This document shows positions 1 through 7,436 of a stretch of DNA of 31,229 nucleotides, piece by piece. The stretch covers positions 1 to 31,229 of the forward strand of contig PWPP01000040.1 of assembly GCA_003558625.1 (NCBI GenBank), read 5' to 3'. The number at the start of each line of letters is the position of its first letter. Position 1 is the stretch's first letter. The DNA comes from Syntrophomonas sp. (GTDB taxonomy: Bacteria; Bacillota; Syntrophomonadia; Syntrophomonadales; Syntrophomonadaceae). A program made the position numbers and the translations under genes. The notes beneath the pieces were generated by a model. The model ran no database searches. It was not told the DNA's origin and saw only the letters and a program-made list of their open reading frames with translations.

Positions 1-402
1 CAAGATCGCTCTCCTCAGTTAGAATGTTGTTGACAACACACCAATACTGACTGAAGGAGGAGAGAAAATGGCTTTGACGATGTCACTGCGGTGCTTAATC
101 TGCCCGATAAATATCGCAGGCGTCTTCCGACTACCAACTCTGTGGAGCGCCTCAACGAGTAGATCCGCCGCCGGGAGAGAGTCATCAGAATCTTTCCCAA
201 CCGCCAATCTGTTGTTCGCCTTGTCGGCGCCCTGCTTATGGAACTCGATGAGAAGTGGGCTTCCGGACAACGGTACCTGAATATGGCCGACTACTTCGAG
301 TGGTGTCGGTCCAATAGCATCAAACAGACACAAAAGGTCACCCTAATTCGTTGAAGCATGTATTCTGGCTGAGGCAATTTACACACAATCTTGGACTTGA
401 CC
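1..402 (+). mobile_element. 3' remnant of an IS256-family insertion sequence
   Basis: The plus strand from about 58 to 354 reads as the C-terminal part of a Mutator/IS256 transposase, with the family's TTNSVERLNE, IRRRERVIRIFPN and VGALLMELDEKW stretches, ending at a TGA at 352-354. The bases 373-402 (GGCAATTTACACAC through GGACTTGACC) resemble the terminal inverted repeat of IS256-type elements, so the element probably ends near 402. The reading frame has a TGA at 52-54 and an amber TAG at 160-162 in the middle of the conserved LNE-IRRRE motif, so the copy is dead. The left part lies outside the window or is lost. The family assignment is firm; the exact right boundary is inferred. Confidence 0.8.
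58..354 (+). pseudogene. IS256-family transposase, C-terminal fragment with internal stop
   Basis: This is the decayed transposase reading frame of the element above. It starts without a start codon after an in-frame TGA at 52-54, and about 34 codons later has a TAG at 160-162 where the family has a Glu or Gln codon (LNE-x-IRRRE). The remaining residues include the conserved C-terminal helix region of IS256/Mutator transposases but not the DDE catalytic core, which would lie upstream. It cannot encode an active transposase. No sign that it is still transcribed is visible. Confidence 0.8.
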
Positions 403-426
403 GGCAGAAGTGAATTTTTCATAATA

Positions 427-469
427 CTTACATTTCCATTACATCACAATTACATTGCTCAGGTATAAT
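427..469 (+). promoter_or_regulatory. Promoter region with three TTACAT repeats at exact 11-bp spacing
   Basis: TTACAT occurs at 428-433, 439-444 and 450-455, each exactly 11 bp after the last, followed by a perfect TATAAT at 464-469. No good -35 hexamer lies 17 bp upstream of that -10; the repeats occupy that place. Tandem sites one helical turn apart with a poor -35 are the classic layout for activators of the OmpR/PhoB family; the B. subtilis PhoP box (TTAACA-like repeats with 5-bp gaps) is the closest known pattern. The repeats and -10 are directly seen; the regulator is inference. Confidence 0.55.
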
Positions 470-489
470 TATATTTAATAATTATACCT
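461..489. repeat. Perfect 12-bp inverted repeat upstream of the P-type ATPase gene
   Basis: AGGTATAATTAT at 461-472 and ATAATTATACCT at 478-489 are exact reverse complements separated by five bases. The left arm contains the TATAAT -10 at 464-469, so the dyad covers the expected transcription start. It could be an operator for a dimeric repressor or a hairpin at the 5' end of the mRNA; its AT-richness argues for the former. Nothing identifies the protein. Confidence 0.5.
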
Positions 490-521
490 TTATTTATTGT
501 TTCCGGGAAGGAGTCCTCTAC

Positions 522-3230
522 ATGGCAGAAATTAATCAAGGATCTATCAAAGAAAAAAAATGGTACAGCAAAGATGCCGACGCTTGCATGGTAGCCTTAA
601 ATACTTCTATCGAAAATGGTTTATCTGAAGAAGAAGTCCGATCCCGTCTCGATGAATTTGGCCGCAATACCCTCCCCGAGAGCAAAAAACGCAGCGCATT
701 GATGCGGTTTTTCGCTCAGTTTCATAATGTTCTCATTTATCTTCTCCTGGCCGCTGCAGTGATCACAGCCCTTATGGATCATTGGATCGATACCTGGGTC
801 ATTCTGGCAGTGGTTCTGGTAAATACACTGATTGGCTTCATTCAGGAAGGCAAAGCTGAACAGGCACTGGAAAGTATCAGAAAAATGCTTTCACTGGAAG
901 CACTGGTTTTGAGAAATGGGAACAGGCAGGTAATCAATGCCGAAGAACTTGTGCCCGGTGACATCATCATATTAAGGTCCGGAGACAAGGTGCCGGCCGA
1001 TGCCCGTATTGTGAAATCAAAAAACTTCCGCATTGAAGAATCACCCCTCACCGGTGAATCAAAAGATGTCAGGAAGCATATCGAACCGGTCAGTGATGAC
1101 GCCGTTATAGGCGACCGCAAAAGCATGGTCTTTTCAGGAACCCTGGTTACCTATGGCGAAGCAACCGGCATCGTGGTAGCAACAGGCCAGGATACAGAAC
1201 TGGGAAAAATCAAACAGATGCTGGAGGAAGTAGAGCAAATAACCACGCCCCTGATGCAAAAAATCGATCGTTTTGGAAAAATACTCTCCATATTTATTGT
1301 AGTGGTGGCGACTGCTTTTTTTGCATTTGGGCATTATTTCCGCGATTATACTATGGTGGAGCTGTTCATGGCTACAATAAGTTTGGTGGTTGCTTCCATA
1401 CCAGAAGGATTGCCGGCTATCATGACCATCACCCTGGCCATCGGGGTTCAGCGCATGGCCAGGAGGAATGCCATCATCCGCCGCTTGCCTTCGGTCGAAA
1501 CCCTGGGTTCGGTGGAAGTTATATGTACGGATAAAACCGGAACCCTTACCCGGGACGAAATGACGGCAAAGACGATCATAACTGCCGAGCAGCGCTTCGA
1601 GGTAGAAGGATCAGGGTACAAACCGGAAGGGAAAATCTATAAAGATGGTAATAAAAAGAACGTTGGTATAGACCTTCAAGATGAGCGTGTATTGCAAATT
1701 TTTTTACAATGCATTCGAGCCTGCAATGATTCTGATCTGAAAGAAACAGATGAAGGTGAATGGAAAGTTGAAGGCACTTCTACCGAGGGGGCTTTGCTGA
1801 CACTAGCCTATAAGGCAGGGTTAGGAGAATTCAAGCCCCAGCGGATCGATTCCATTCCTTTTGAATCCGACAATAAATATATGGCCACGTTGCATAAACA
1901 TGATGGCAATACATATATCTATGTCAAAGGAGCACCAGAAAGACTGCTCGAAATGTGCAGCCAACAGTTGACAGAAGCAGGGGAGCAAAAGCTGGATCTT
2001 AAATACTGGGAGGAGCAGATGAGCCTCATAGCCGGGCAGGGAGAACGTCTGATGGCTGCAGCCTATAGCAAGCTTAATGCCCCGGCGGATCAAATCAGCG
2101 AAGATGATCTTAAAAATGTGGATTTATATTTTCTGGGGCTGGTCGGTATCATTGATCCTCCCCGGGAAGAGGCCTATGCCGCTATAGAAGAATGTAAAGA
2201 AGCCGGTATCCGGGTCATAATGATTACCGGAGACCATGCTATAACGGCTAAAGCGATCGCTGATGAACTTGGTATCGGCCGGGATAAAGATGTCATAACC
2301 GGCACGGAAATCGAAAAAATGGACGATGAACAACTGCAGGATGTGGTAATGCAACATGATGTTTTTGCCAGAACAGATCCGGCTCATAAATTGAGGCTGG
2401 TTCAAGCACTGCAAGCCAATAATATCTCCTGTGCCATGACCGGGGACGGTGTCAATGATGCACCTGCCCTAAAGCGGGCTAATATTGGCATTGCCATGGG
2501 GATTAAAGGAACCGAGGTATCCAAAGATGCCGCAGAGATTATTTTGACCGATGATAATTTCGCTTCTATTGTCAACGCGGTAGAAGAGGGCCGGACAGTC
2601 TATGACAATATAAAGAAAACGATCCTATTTATTCTTCCCACCAATGGAGCCGAAGCACTCATCATTATGGGCGCAGTCCTTGTCGGTACAACTCTACCTA
2701 TAACCCCGGTACAGTTATTATGGATTAATATGGTCACTGCCGTTACCCTGGCCCTGTCACTTTCCATGGAACCTATGGAGAAAAAGGTTATGCAGATGCC
2801 CCCACGCCAGGCGGATGAACCTATTATTGGCAGGTATTTCTTGTGGCGTATCGCATTTGTATCAATTTTAGTTGCCGGTTTGACTGGAGCAGGATACTGG
2901 TTTTTTTCCTCGGGTGGAGACCATGCTCTGGCTACTAACCGGACCATCGCCGTCAATATTCTGGTAGCCGCCCAGTTATTTTACCTGTTTAACTGTAAAA
3001 AAATAAATGAAACCAGCTTGAGTGGCGAACTGATGAATAACAAGTATGTTTTTATTGCTATAGCCGCACTGGCTGTGCTCCAGTTGGGTTTTACCTATGC
3101 ACCATTCATGAACAATCTATTCGGGACTGCTCCCCTGGCAGCCGGGGACTGGATCATGCCACTGGGCATAGGCCTTCTGGTTTTCTTTATCGTCGAAGGG
3201 GAAAAATTCATTACCCGGAAAATCGCATGA
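522..3230 (+). CDS. P2-type cation-transporting ATPase (calcium/sodium-pump-like)
   Basis: This 902-residue membrane pump has the full set of P-type ATPase motifs: the actuator TGE at 177-179, the M4 PEGLP at 294-298, the phosphorylation site DKTGT with Asp337, and the hinge GDGVNDAP with Asp642. Length and ten likely membrane segments fit the P2 (PacL/SERCA/Pma1-like) group. Of the SERCA calcium ligands, the M4 glutamate (Glu295), the M5 Asn708 and Glu711 and the M6 Asn736 are present, but the M6 aspartate (SERCA Asp800) is replaced by Ala740 in NMVTAVTLAL, so the ion is uncertain. The start is supported by GGAAGGAG at about 506-513. It is monocistronic, with a strong terminator at 3266-3294, and sits behind the repeat-bearing promoter at 427-469. 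Confidence 0.93.
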   Translation: MAEINQGSIKEKKWYSKDADACMVALNTSIENGLSEEEVRSRLDEFGRNTLPESKKRSALMRFFAQFHNVLIYLLLAAAVITALMDHWIDTWVILAVVLVNTLIGFIQEGKAEQALESIRKMLSLEALVLRNGNRQVINAEELVPGDIIILRSGDKVPADARIVKSKNFRIEESPLTGESKDVRKHIEPVSDDAVIGDRKSMVFSGTLVTYGEATGIVVATGQDTELGKIKQMLEEVEQITTPLMQKIDRFGKILSIFIVVVATAFFAFGHYFRDYTMVELFMATISLVVASIPEGLPAIMTITLAIGVQRMARRNAIIRRLPSVETLGSVEVICTDKTGTLTRDEMTAKTIITAEQRFEVEGSGYKPEGKIYKDGNKKNVGIDLQDERVLQIFLQCIRACNDSDLKETDEGEWKVEGTSTEGALLTLAYKAGLGEFKPQRIDSIPFESDNKYMATLHKHDGNTYIYVKGAPERLLEMCSQQLTEAGEQKLDLKYWEEQMSLIAGQGERLMAAAYSKLNAPADQISEDDLKNVDLYFLGLVGIIDPPREEAYAAIEECKEAGIRVIMITGDHAITAKAIADELGIGRDKDVITGTEIEKMDDEQLQDVVMQHDVFARTDPAHKLRLVQALQANNISCAMTGDGVNDAPALKRANIGIAMGIKGTEVSKDAAEIILTDDNFASIVNAVEEGRTVYDNIKKTILFILPTNGAEALIIMGAVLVGTTLPITPVQLLWINMVTAVTLALSLSMEPMEKKVMQMPPRQADEPIIGRYFLWRIAFVSILVAGLTGAGYWFFSSGGDHALATNRTIAVNILVAAQLFYLFNCKKINETSLSGELMNNKYVFIAIAALAVLQLGFTYAPFMNNLFGTAPLAAGDWIMPLGIGLLVFFIVEGEKFITRKIA

Positions 3231-3265
3231 TACTAACCATCTCAGCCTGAATAAAACCAAAAAGT

Positions 3266-3294
3266 AAAGCCTTGCATAACAGCTGCAAGGCTTT
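3266..3294. terminator. Bidirectional rho-independent terminator
   Basis: AAAGCCTTGCA at 3266-3276 pairs perfectly with TGCAAGGCTTT at 3284-3294 around a seven-base loop. T-rich sequence follows on both strands (TTTATTTTAT on plus; TTTTTGGTTTTAT on minus), so it can end both the ATPase mRNA and the converging tRNA-Pro transcript. Confidence 0.85.
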
Positions 3295-3306
3295 CGGTTT
3301 ATTTTA

Positions 3307-3383
3307 TGGTCGGGATGACAGGATTTGAACCTGCGGCCTTCTGGTCCCGAACCAGACGCGCTACCAAACTGCGCTACATCCCG
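3307..3383 (-). tRNA. tRNA-Pro, anticodon CGG
   Basis: Read on the minus strand this is a 77-base cloverleaf. The acceptor stem CGGGATG pairs fully with CATCCCG, the discriminator is A, and the CCA end is encoded. The anticodon arm is TCTGG-TTCGGGA-CCAGA, giving anticodon CGG (codon CCG, proline), and the T arm contains GGTTCAAATCC. It is a single tRNA gene converging on the ATPase gene. No convincing promoter was seen upstream; the region has a 9-bp dyad (GGTTATCAA 3400-3408 / TTGATAACC 3440-3448) of unknown role. Confidence 0.97.
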
Positions 3384-3685
3384 TTTAGTATTTATCCGAG
3401 GTTATCAATCCCGAATAATATTCTTAATTTTAGCCTAATTTGATAACCCTGTCCATCGAACTTTTGATTTTTTTTGGTCCTTTGGGCCCCTAAAGTACCC
3501 TTTCTTTTCAACATAAAAACCGGGATCAGCAGGGGCCCGGATATTATCGGTGCCTCATGCCATCCCTGGATTGGAGGCCGGAAGATTCCCAGAATTGCTG
3601 AAAATCCCCGAGCCCCTTTTCGCGAGAAAACGACCCCCTGCTAAATATGGAAGTCGTTACGGCCAGCCTCACAGATGCTTCATCC
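3384..3685. other. Gene-free stretch between tRNA-Pro and ppsR
   Basis: No open frame with a ribosome site is visible here. The stretch holds a 9-bp dyad with arms at 3400-3408 and 3440-3448, a short palindrome GAATAATATTC at 3413-3423, an imperfect dyad around GGGCCC near 3480-3503, and a minus-strand terminator-like hairpin at 3515-3540. It therefore probably contains the tRNA promoter and the 3' end of the ppsR transcript. Confidence 0.5.
3515..3540 (-). terminator. Probable terminator for the ppsR transcript
   Basis: On the minus strand CCGGG (3540-3536) and CCCGG (3524-3520) form a short GC stem around an 11-base loop, followed at once by TTTTTAT. It lies about 145 bases past the ppsR stop codon. 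The stem is only five base pairs, so confidence is moderate. Confidence 0.5.
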
Positions 3686-4516
3686 TTAGAACCGGTGATA
3701 GCGAACCTTAAGAGGCAGTTTAAATTTTTGGGTAATCCGGTGCCCTACTTCCTCTATATCAGACATGGTAACATCAATAACAAAGCACTTAAGACGGGCA
3801 TATATGCGGTATGCCGTTTCCTGTTCTTCCGCTACCAGATCTTCTAAACTGTTGATATCCGGGGGCAATTCATCCCGGGTGAAACCCTCTTTTCTTAACT
3901 CCAGCAAGCTATCATAATCCAGGGTTAAACCAACCAGAGGCACTTTTCCCTTTAAATCCGCTATTTGGTGGGGGAGGACCGTATCAAAACCCAGATTGTA
4001 ATTGGCAACTTTAAGTCCCAGATTGGTGGCCAGATGCATGCACAAAGGCGTTTTAGAGGTTTTGGGAAGTCCCAGGATAATCAGGTCTGCCTCATGGTAA
4101 TCATCCAGGTTTTTGCCGTTGTCATGTTCCAGGGTCCATTCAATGGCTTCCATGCGGTTAAAATAATTATCATCTTTTTTATGGGAAAGGCCGGCAATAT
4201 TATAGGGCTTTAAGCCGGTTCTCTCTCTAATGGCGTCCATCAGGGGAGCCATGGCATTGATAACCGTTACTCCTTTTTCCCGGGCTCCGTTTTCTATCGC
4301 CTCGACCAATACCGGCCTGACGATGGTGTACACGATTAATGCTTTTTCGGCGATTGCTTTATCTAAAATCGTGTCGATCTGTTCCAGTTTGCGTACCCTG
4401 GAAAAACGGGTAACATTTCTTTCTACTTCAAATTGGGTTAATGAAGCCATAGCTATTCTTTCTGCCGTTTCCCCGACAGAATCAGATACAGCAAATACAT
4501 GCAGTGTGTCTGGCAT
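3686..4516 (-). CDS. ppsR: Pyruvate, phosphate dikinase regulatory protein (PpsR/DUF299)
   Basis: This 276-residue protein belongs to the bifunctional kinase/phosphorylase family that controls pyruvate,phosphate dikinase (or PEP synthase) by phosphorylating and dephosphorylating a threonine near its catalytic histidine. It begins with the family's VSDSVGETAERI motif and has the nucleotide-binding loop GLPKTSKT at about 149-156, where most relatives read GVSRTSKT, followed by the usual PLCMHLA helix. The start at 4516 is chosen over an ATG 24 bases upstream because AGGAGG (4525-4530) stands 8 bases before it. No dikinase gene is in the window, so its target is encoded elsewhere. A second, interrupted copy lies at 12095-12937. 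Confidence 0.93.
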   Translation of the reverse strand: MPDTLHVFAVSDSVGETAERIAMASLTQFEVERNVTRFSRVRKLEQIDTILDKAIAEKALIVYTIVRPVLVEAIENGAREKGVTVINAMAPLMDAIRERTGLKPYNIAGLSHKKDDNYFNRMEAIEWTLEHDNGKNLDDYHEADLIILGLPKTSKTPLCMHLATNLGLKVANYNLGFDTVLPHQIADLKGKVPLVGLTLDYDSLLELRKEGFTRDELPPDINSLEDLVAEEQETAYRIYARLKCFVIDVTMSDIEEVGHRITQKFKLPLKVRYHRF

Positions 4517-4858
4517 AATTTCAACCTCCTTATTGTACACGAAATATGATTATACGGCACCGCATTCTGAATATGTTTTATTTCGACAACCTTTCTTCAC
4601 TTTCCTTCTTTTTTTCTCTGCCCCCTGGCAATCTACATACTCGGGGCAGCATTTTGTTTTTTTCTCTGACTTTATCATAAGTTTATGCCATAATTATTGC
4701 AATAACCATTAAGTTTTCGTATTATCATCATATCTGTGATGTTATCATGGGTTTTCCATAAATTTAAGTTTATTCCATTTTCCATATCCGTTACAATATA
4801 GGAACCCCCCCTTTGAGGGACATCTTCTGATTTTATTTTGAGGAGGCCAAAGGAAATA
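4517..4858. other. Divergent intergenic region between ppsR and minD
   Basis: This stretch has no coding frame I can support. It must hold the promoters of both flanking genes. A terminator-like plus-strand hairpin lies at 4618-4662. Closer to minD there is a TACAAT-like -10 near 4792-4797 without a clear -35, and a short CATCA/TGATG dyad at 4726-4741. The region is AT-rich, unlike the neighbouring genes. Confidence 0.45.
4618..4662 (+). terminator. Terminator-like hairpin in the ppsR-minD gap
   Basis: CTGCCCC at 4618-4624 pairs with GGGGCAG at 4643-4649 around an 18-base loop, and the plus strand continues with ATTTTGTTTTTTT. It has terminator form on the plus strand, but no plus-strand gene precedes it. 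If minD transcription starts upstream it would act as a leader attenuator; otherwise it blocks antisense transcription. Confidence 0.4.
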
Positions 4859-5671
4859 ATGGCAAAAGATATTCAACTCAGTCAGGTGTATGTAGTTACA
4901 TCCGGCAAGGGCGGCGTCGGAAAAACCACCACCGTGGCGAACATCAGCACCGGTTTAGCCAGTATGGGTTATAAGGTAGTCGTATTAGACCTGGATATTG
5001 GATTAAAAAAACTAGACCTTATCCTGGGTTTAGAGAACCGGGTCATATATGACATCATTCAGGTAGCGGAAGGTGAATGTACATTGAAACAGGCCCTGGT
5101 GAAGGATAAAAGATTCCCTGATCTTTATATGCTACCCGCTGCCCAGACCAGGAACAAGGAAGATCTGGCCGAGGAGCAGCTTCGTGTCATCGTGGAACAG
5201 CTCCGGGAAAATTTCGATTTTATTTTTGTTGACTGCCCGGCAGGCATTGAGAGGGGATTTAAAAATTCCATTGCCGTAGCCGATAAAGCCATCGTCGTTA
5301 CCAATCCCGAGGTCTCTGCGGTAAGAGATGCGGACAGAATCATCGGCATCCTGGAATCCAGTAATTACAAAGACATCAAGTTGATCATTAACCGTTTAAA
5401 TCCTGAGATGGTAAGAAAGGGAAACATGCTAAGTGTGGAGGATCTGATTGAACACCTTTGTATAGAACTGATCGGAGTAGTACCCGAGGATAAAAACGTT
5501 ATTATATCCACCAATAAGGGTGAACCCATTGTACTCAACCAGAAATCTCAGGCCGGAACCGCTTTTTATAATATTTGCCAGCGCCTGGTGGAAGAGCCGG
5601 TCCCTTTTATGTCTTTTGACCAAGATGGTTTATGGGCCCGGTTGATTCGCAATTTTCTCCCTCAAAGATAA
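4859..5671 (+). CDS. minD: Septum-site-determining ATPase MinD
   Basis: MinD is the membrane-cycling ParA-type ATPase that carries MinC and keeps the division septum at mid-cell. The 270-residue product has the deviant Walker A KGGVGKTT (Lys16, Lys22), the switch region with DLDIGLKKLD, Walker B-like FIFVDCPAG, and a C-terminal amphipathic helix (GLWARLIRNFLPQR) of the type that binds membrane. ATG at 4859 is chosen because a TTG seven codons earlier overlaps the ribosome site GAGGAGG (4840-4846). It is the first gene of a minD-minE-minC operon; minE follows after 29 bases. Confidence 0.95.
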   Translation: MAKDIQLSQVYVVTSGKGGVGKTTTVANISTGLASMGYKVVVLDLDIGLKKLDLILGLENRVIYDIIQVAEGECTLKQALVKDKRFPDLYMLPAAQTRNKEDLAEEQLRVIVEQLRENFDFIFVDCPAGIERGFKNSIAVADKAIVVTNPEVSAVRDADRIIGILESSNYKDIKLIINRLNPEMVRKGNMLSVEDLIEHLCIELIGVVPEDKNVIISTNKGEPIVLNQKSQAGTAFYNICQRLVEEPVPFMSFDQDGLWARLIRNFLPQR

Positions 5672-5700
5672 TGTGCGCATGGATAAGGAGGTCTCATTGG

Positions 5701-5943
5701 ATGTTTGGTTTTCTGAAGAAAAAAATCAAAGAATCAAGCCGCAATAAAGCGAATGAGCGGTTGCGGGTTGTTCTATCCCATGACCGCATCGGTTCTTCAA
5801 GCCAGTTAATGCAAATCCTGCAGGAAGAAATCGTTCAGGTTATTGTTAAGCACGTTGAGGTAGACGGAACCCCGGAGATTAATATCATTTCCAAAGGAAG
5901 ACACTCGGTTTTGGATATTAATATTCCTCTTAAAGGCAGGTAA
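5701..5943 (+). CDS. minE: Cell division topological specificity factor MinE
   Basis: The 80-residue product matches MinE, which stimulates MinD ATPase and drives Min oscillation or confines MinCD to the poles. It has the N-terminal membrane-binding segment MFGFLKKKIKES, the MinD-contact stretch ERLRVVLSHDR, and a C-terminal alpha/beta domain for dimerisation ending in DINIPLKGR. The ATG at 5701 has AAGGAGG at about 5684-5690; a longer frame from 5632 overlaps minD and is not the start. Presence of MinE, rather than DivIVA alone, suggests an oscillating Min system. Confidence 0.93.
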   Translation: MFGFLKKKIKESSRNKANERLRVVLSHDRIGSSSQLMQILQEEIVQVIVKHVEVDGTPEINIISKGRHSVLDINIPLKGR

Positions 5944-5948
5944 GTAAA

Positions 5949-6569
5949 TTGGCAACACCGGTTAATATTAAAGGTATGAACAACAATCTCATTTTCATGT
6001 TCGGACCCGGCAGTTTTGATGAATATTACCGTTTTTTAAACGAGCGTCTGACCAATAATCAAGCCCTTTTTCATGGTTCTTCGGTTTTGTTCCAGGGGAA
6101 CGGAATGGATAATTTGTCCCCCGGCGAAATCACAGCATTGCAAAAACTCTGCCTGGACCATGGCATCCTTCTCAATAATACGGCCCCGGCACTGCCACCG
6201 CCTGAGAAGAATCCTAAAAGCAACCTCATCATTCACCGCAATGTGAGAAGCGGGCAAAATGTTCGCAGTGAGGCCTCCATTGTCATATGGGGAGATGTCC
6301 ATGAAAGCGCAGAAATCATTGCCGGGGGAGATATTATCATCTTGGGAAAACTCAAAGGCATTGCTCATGCCGGTTATTTTGGCGACCAATCCAGTTCCAT
6401 ATTCGCCCTGGCACTGATGCCGGGTCAAATACGGATCGCCAATCTCATCTCCCAAAGCCCGGAAGAAGAATTAAACAATCATTACCCGGAAATCGCATTT
6501 ATCGAAAACGGAAAAATATGCATAGAAAAATATACCCCCCGGGAAGCCCAAACCCGCTGGGGTATATAA
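5949..6569 (+). CDS. minC: Septum-site-determining FtsZ inhibitor MinC
   Basis: MinC blocks FtsZ ring assembly where MinD recruits it. The 206-residue protein has a small N-terminal domain and, from about residue 95, the right-handed beta-helix MinC_C domain: NVRSGQNVRSEASIVIWGDV followed by AGGDIIILGKLKG and HAGYFGDQSS. TTG at 5949 is preferred: it has GGCAGG 8 bases upstream and preserves the first beta-strand (NIKGMNNNLIFMF), which an ATG at 5976 would cut away. It is the last gene of the operon, after minE with a 5-base gap. Most bacteria place minC first, so this order is unusual. Confidence 0.92.
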   Translation: MATPVNIKGMNNNLIFMFGPGSFDEYYRFLNERLTNNQALFHGSSVLFQGNGMDNLSPGEITALQKLCLDHGILLNNTAPALPPPEKNPKSNLIIHRNVRSGQNVRSEASIVIWGDVHESAEIIAGGDIIILGKLKGIAHAGYFGDQSSSIFALALMPGQIRIANLISQSPEEELNNHYPEIAFIENGKICIEKYTPREAQTRWGI

Positions 6570-6583
6570 TAACTAAGGTTGCA

Positions 6584-6610
6584 GAGCCCGTTTTAAGCGA
6601 GTTCTTTTTT
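6584..6610 (+). terminator. Weak terminator after minC
   Basis: GAGCCCG (6584-6590) and CGAGTTC (6598-6604) form an imperfect stem with one wobble and one mismatch, followed by TTTTTT. It lies 15 bases after the minC stop and overlaps the end of the converging sod gene. Confidence 0.45.
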
Positions 6611-7208
6611 ATTTGATCGATTTAATAAAACGTTTTTCCACATCTTCCCAGTGAACCAGGTTCCACCAGGCTTCTACAAATTCTGCTCTTCGATTTTGAT
6701 ATTTCAGATAATAGGCATGTTCCCATACATCAATAATCAATAACGGATTGACTCCCCATTGGGTCAGATTCTGGTGTTTTTCCACCTGAAGTACTACCAG
6801 CCTGGAAAATGCCGGATTCCAGCACAAAACAGCCCAACCGGAACCTTCCACTGCCACGGCGGCTGTCGTAAACTGTTTTTGAAAAGCGTTATAACTGCCA
6901 AAATCGGTAATAATCCTTTCCCGCAATAAGGTTGGAGGGCCCCCACCCCCATGAGGGGTCATGTTTTCCCAGAACAGGGTATGTAAAATATGCCCGGAAC
7001 CGTGAAAGGCCAATTCCCTTTCCCAGTGTTTAATGAGAGCAAAATCCCCTGTTTCCCTGGCTTGGGCTATAGCGCTTTCGGCCTTGTTAAGCCCGTCTAC
7101 ATAAGCTTTATGATGCATATCATGGTGTATTTTAACCGTTTCCCGGTCATAAAAAGGCTCTAAGGCATCATAAGCATATGGCAGCTCCGGTAATATATGG
7201 TTCATCAT
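6609..7208 (-). CDS. sodA: Superoxide dismutase, Fe/Mn family
   Basis: This 199-residue cytoplasmic enzyme converts superoxide to oxygen and hydrogen peroxide. The four metal ligands of the Fe/Mn family are all visible: His28 (in IHHDMHH), His76 (HILHTLFW), and Asp160 and His164 (IDVWEHAYYL). The sequence LPELPYAYDALEP at the N-terminus is typical. Which metal is used cannot be told from the sequence. A tandem ATG ATG starts the gene with AGGAAGGGGG just upstream. It is a single gene converging on the min operon. In an anaerobe it fits defence against brief oxygen exposure, with msrA/msrB and the ferritin-like protein elsewhere in the window. Confidence 0.94.
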   Translation of the reverse strand: MMNHILPELPYAYDALEPFYDRETVKIHHDMHHKAYVDGLNKAESAIAQARETGDFALIKHWERELAFHGSGHILHTLFWENMTPHGGGGPPTLLRERIITDFGSYNAFQKQFTTAAVAVEGSGWAVLCWNPAFSRLVVLQVEKHQNLTQWGVNPLLIIDVWEHAYYLKYQNRRAEFVEAWWNLVHWEDVEKRFIKSIK

Positions 7209-7436
7209 TATTCCCCCTTCCTAATAAAAACCAAAAAAATCCGACTTCTAAAATGTAGGACTTTTTATCTTTTATAGTCCATACCCTATTTATAGCTTAA
7301 AATGCCATTTTATGAAAGTAGGGGCGGGATATTTCTGATTCTTTTTGTAATATTTATTATATAATAATATCAATATCTTTCCTCTATGCTTGCTTCACTT
7401 TCAGCAGGCCAAAAATATTTTGGAGGTGGTTATATC

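Noticed and set aside
4721..4732. The 12-mer ATTATCATCATA before minD also occurs in the msr dyad, suggesting a shared regulator
   Set aside because: Chance 12-base matches are expected several times in a 31-kb window, and the minD copy lacks the second arm of the dyad.
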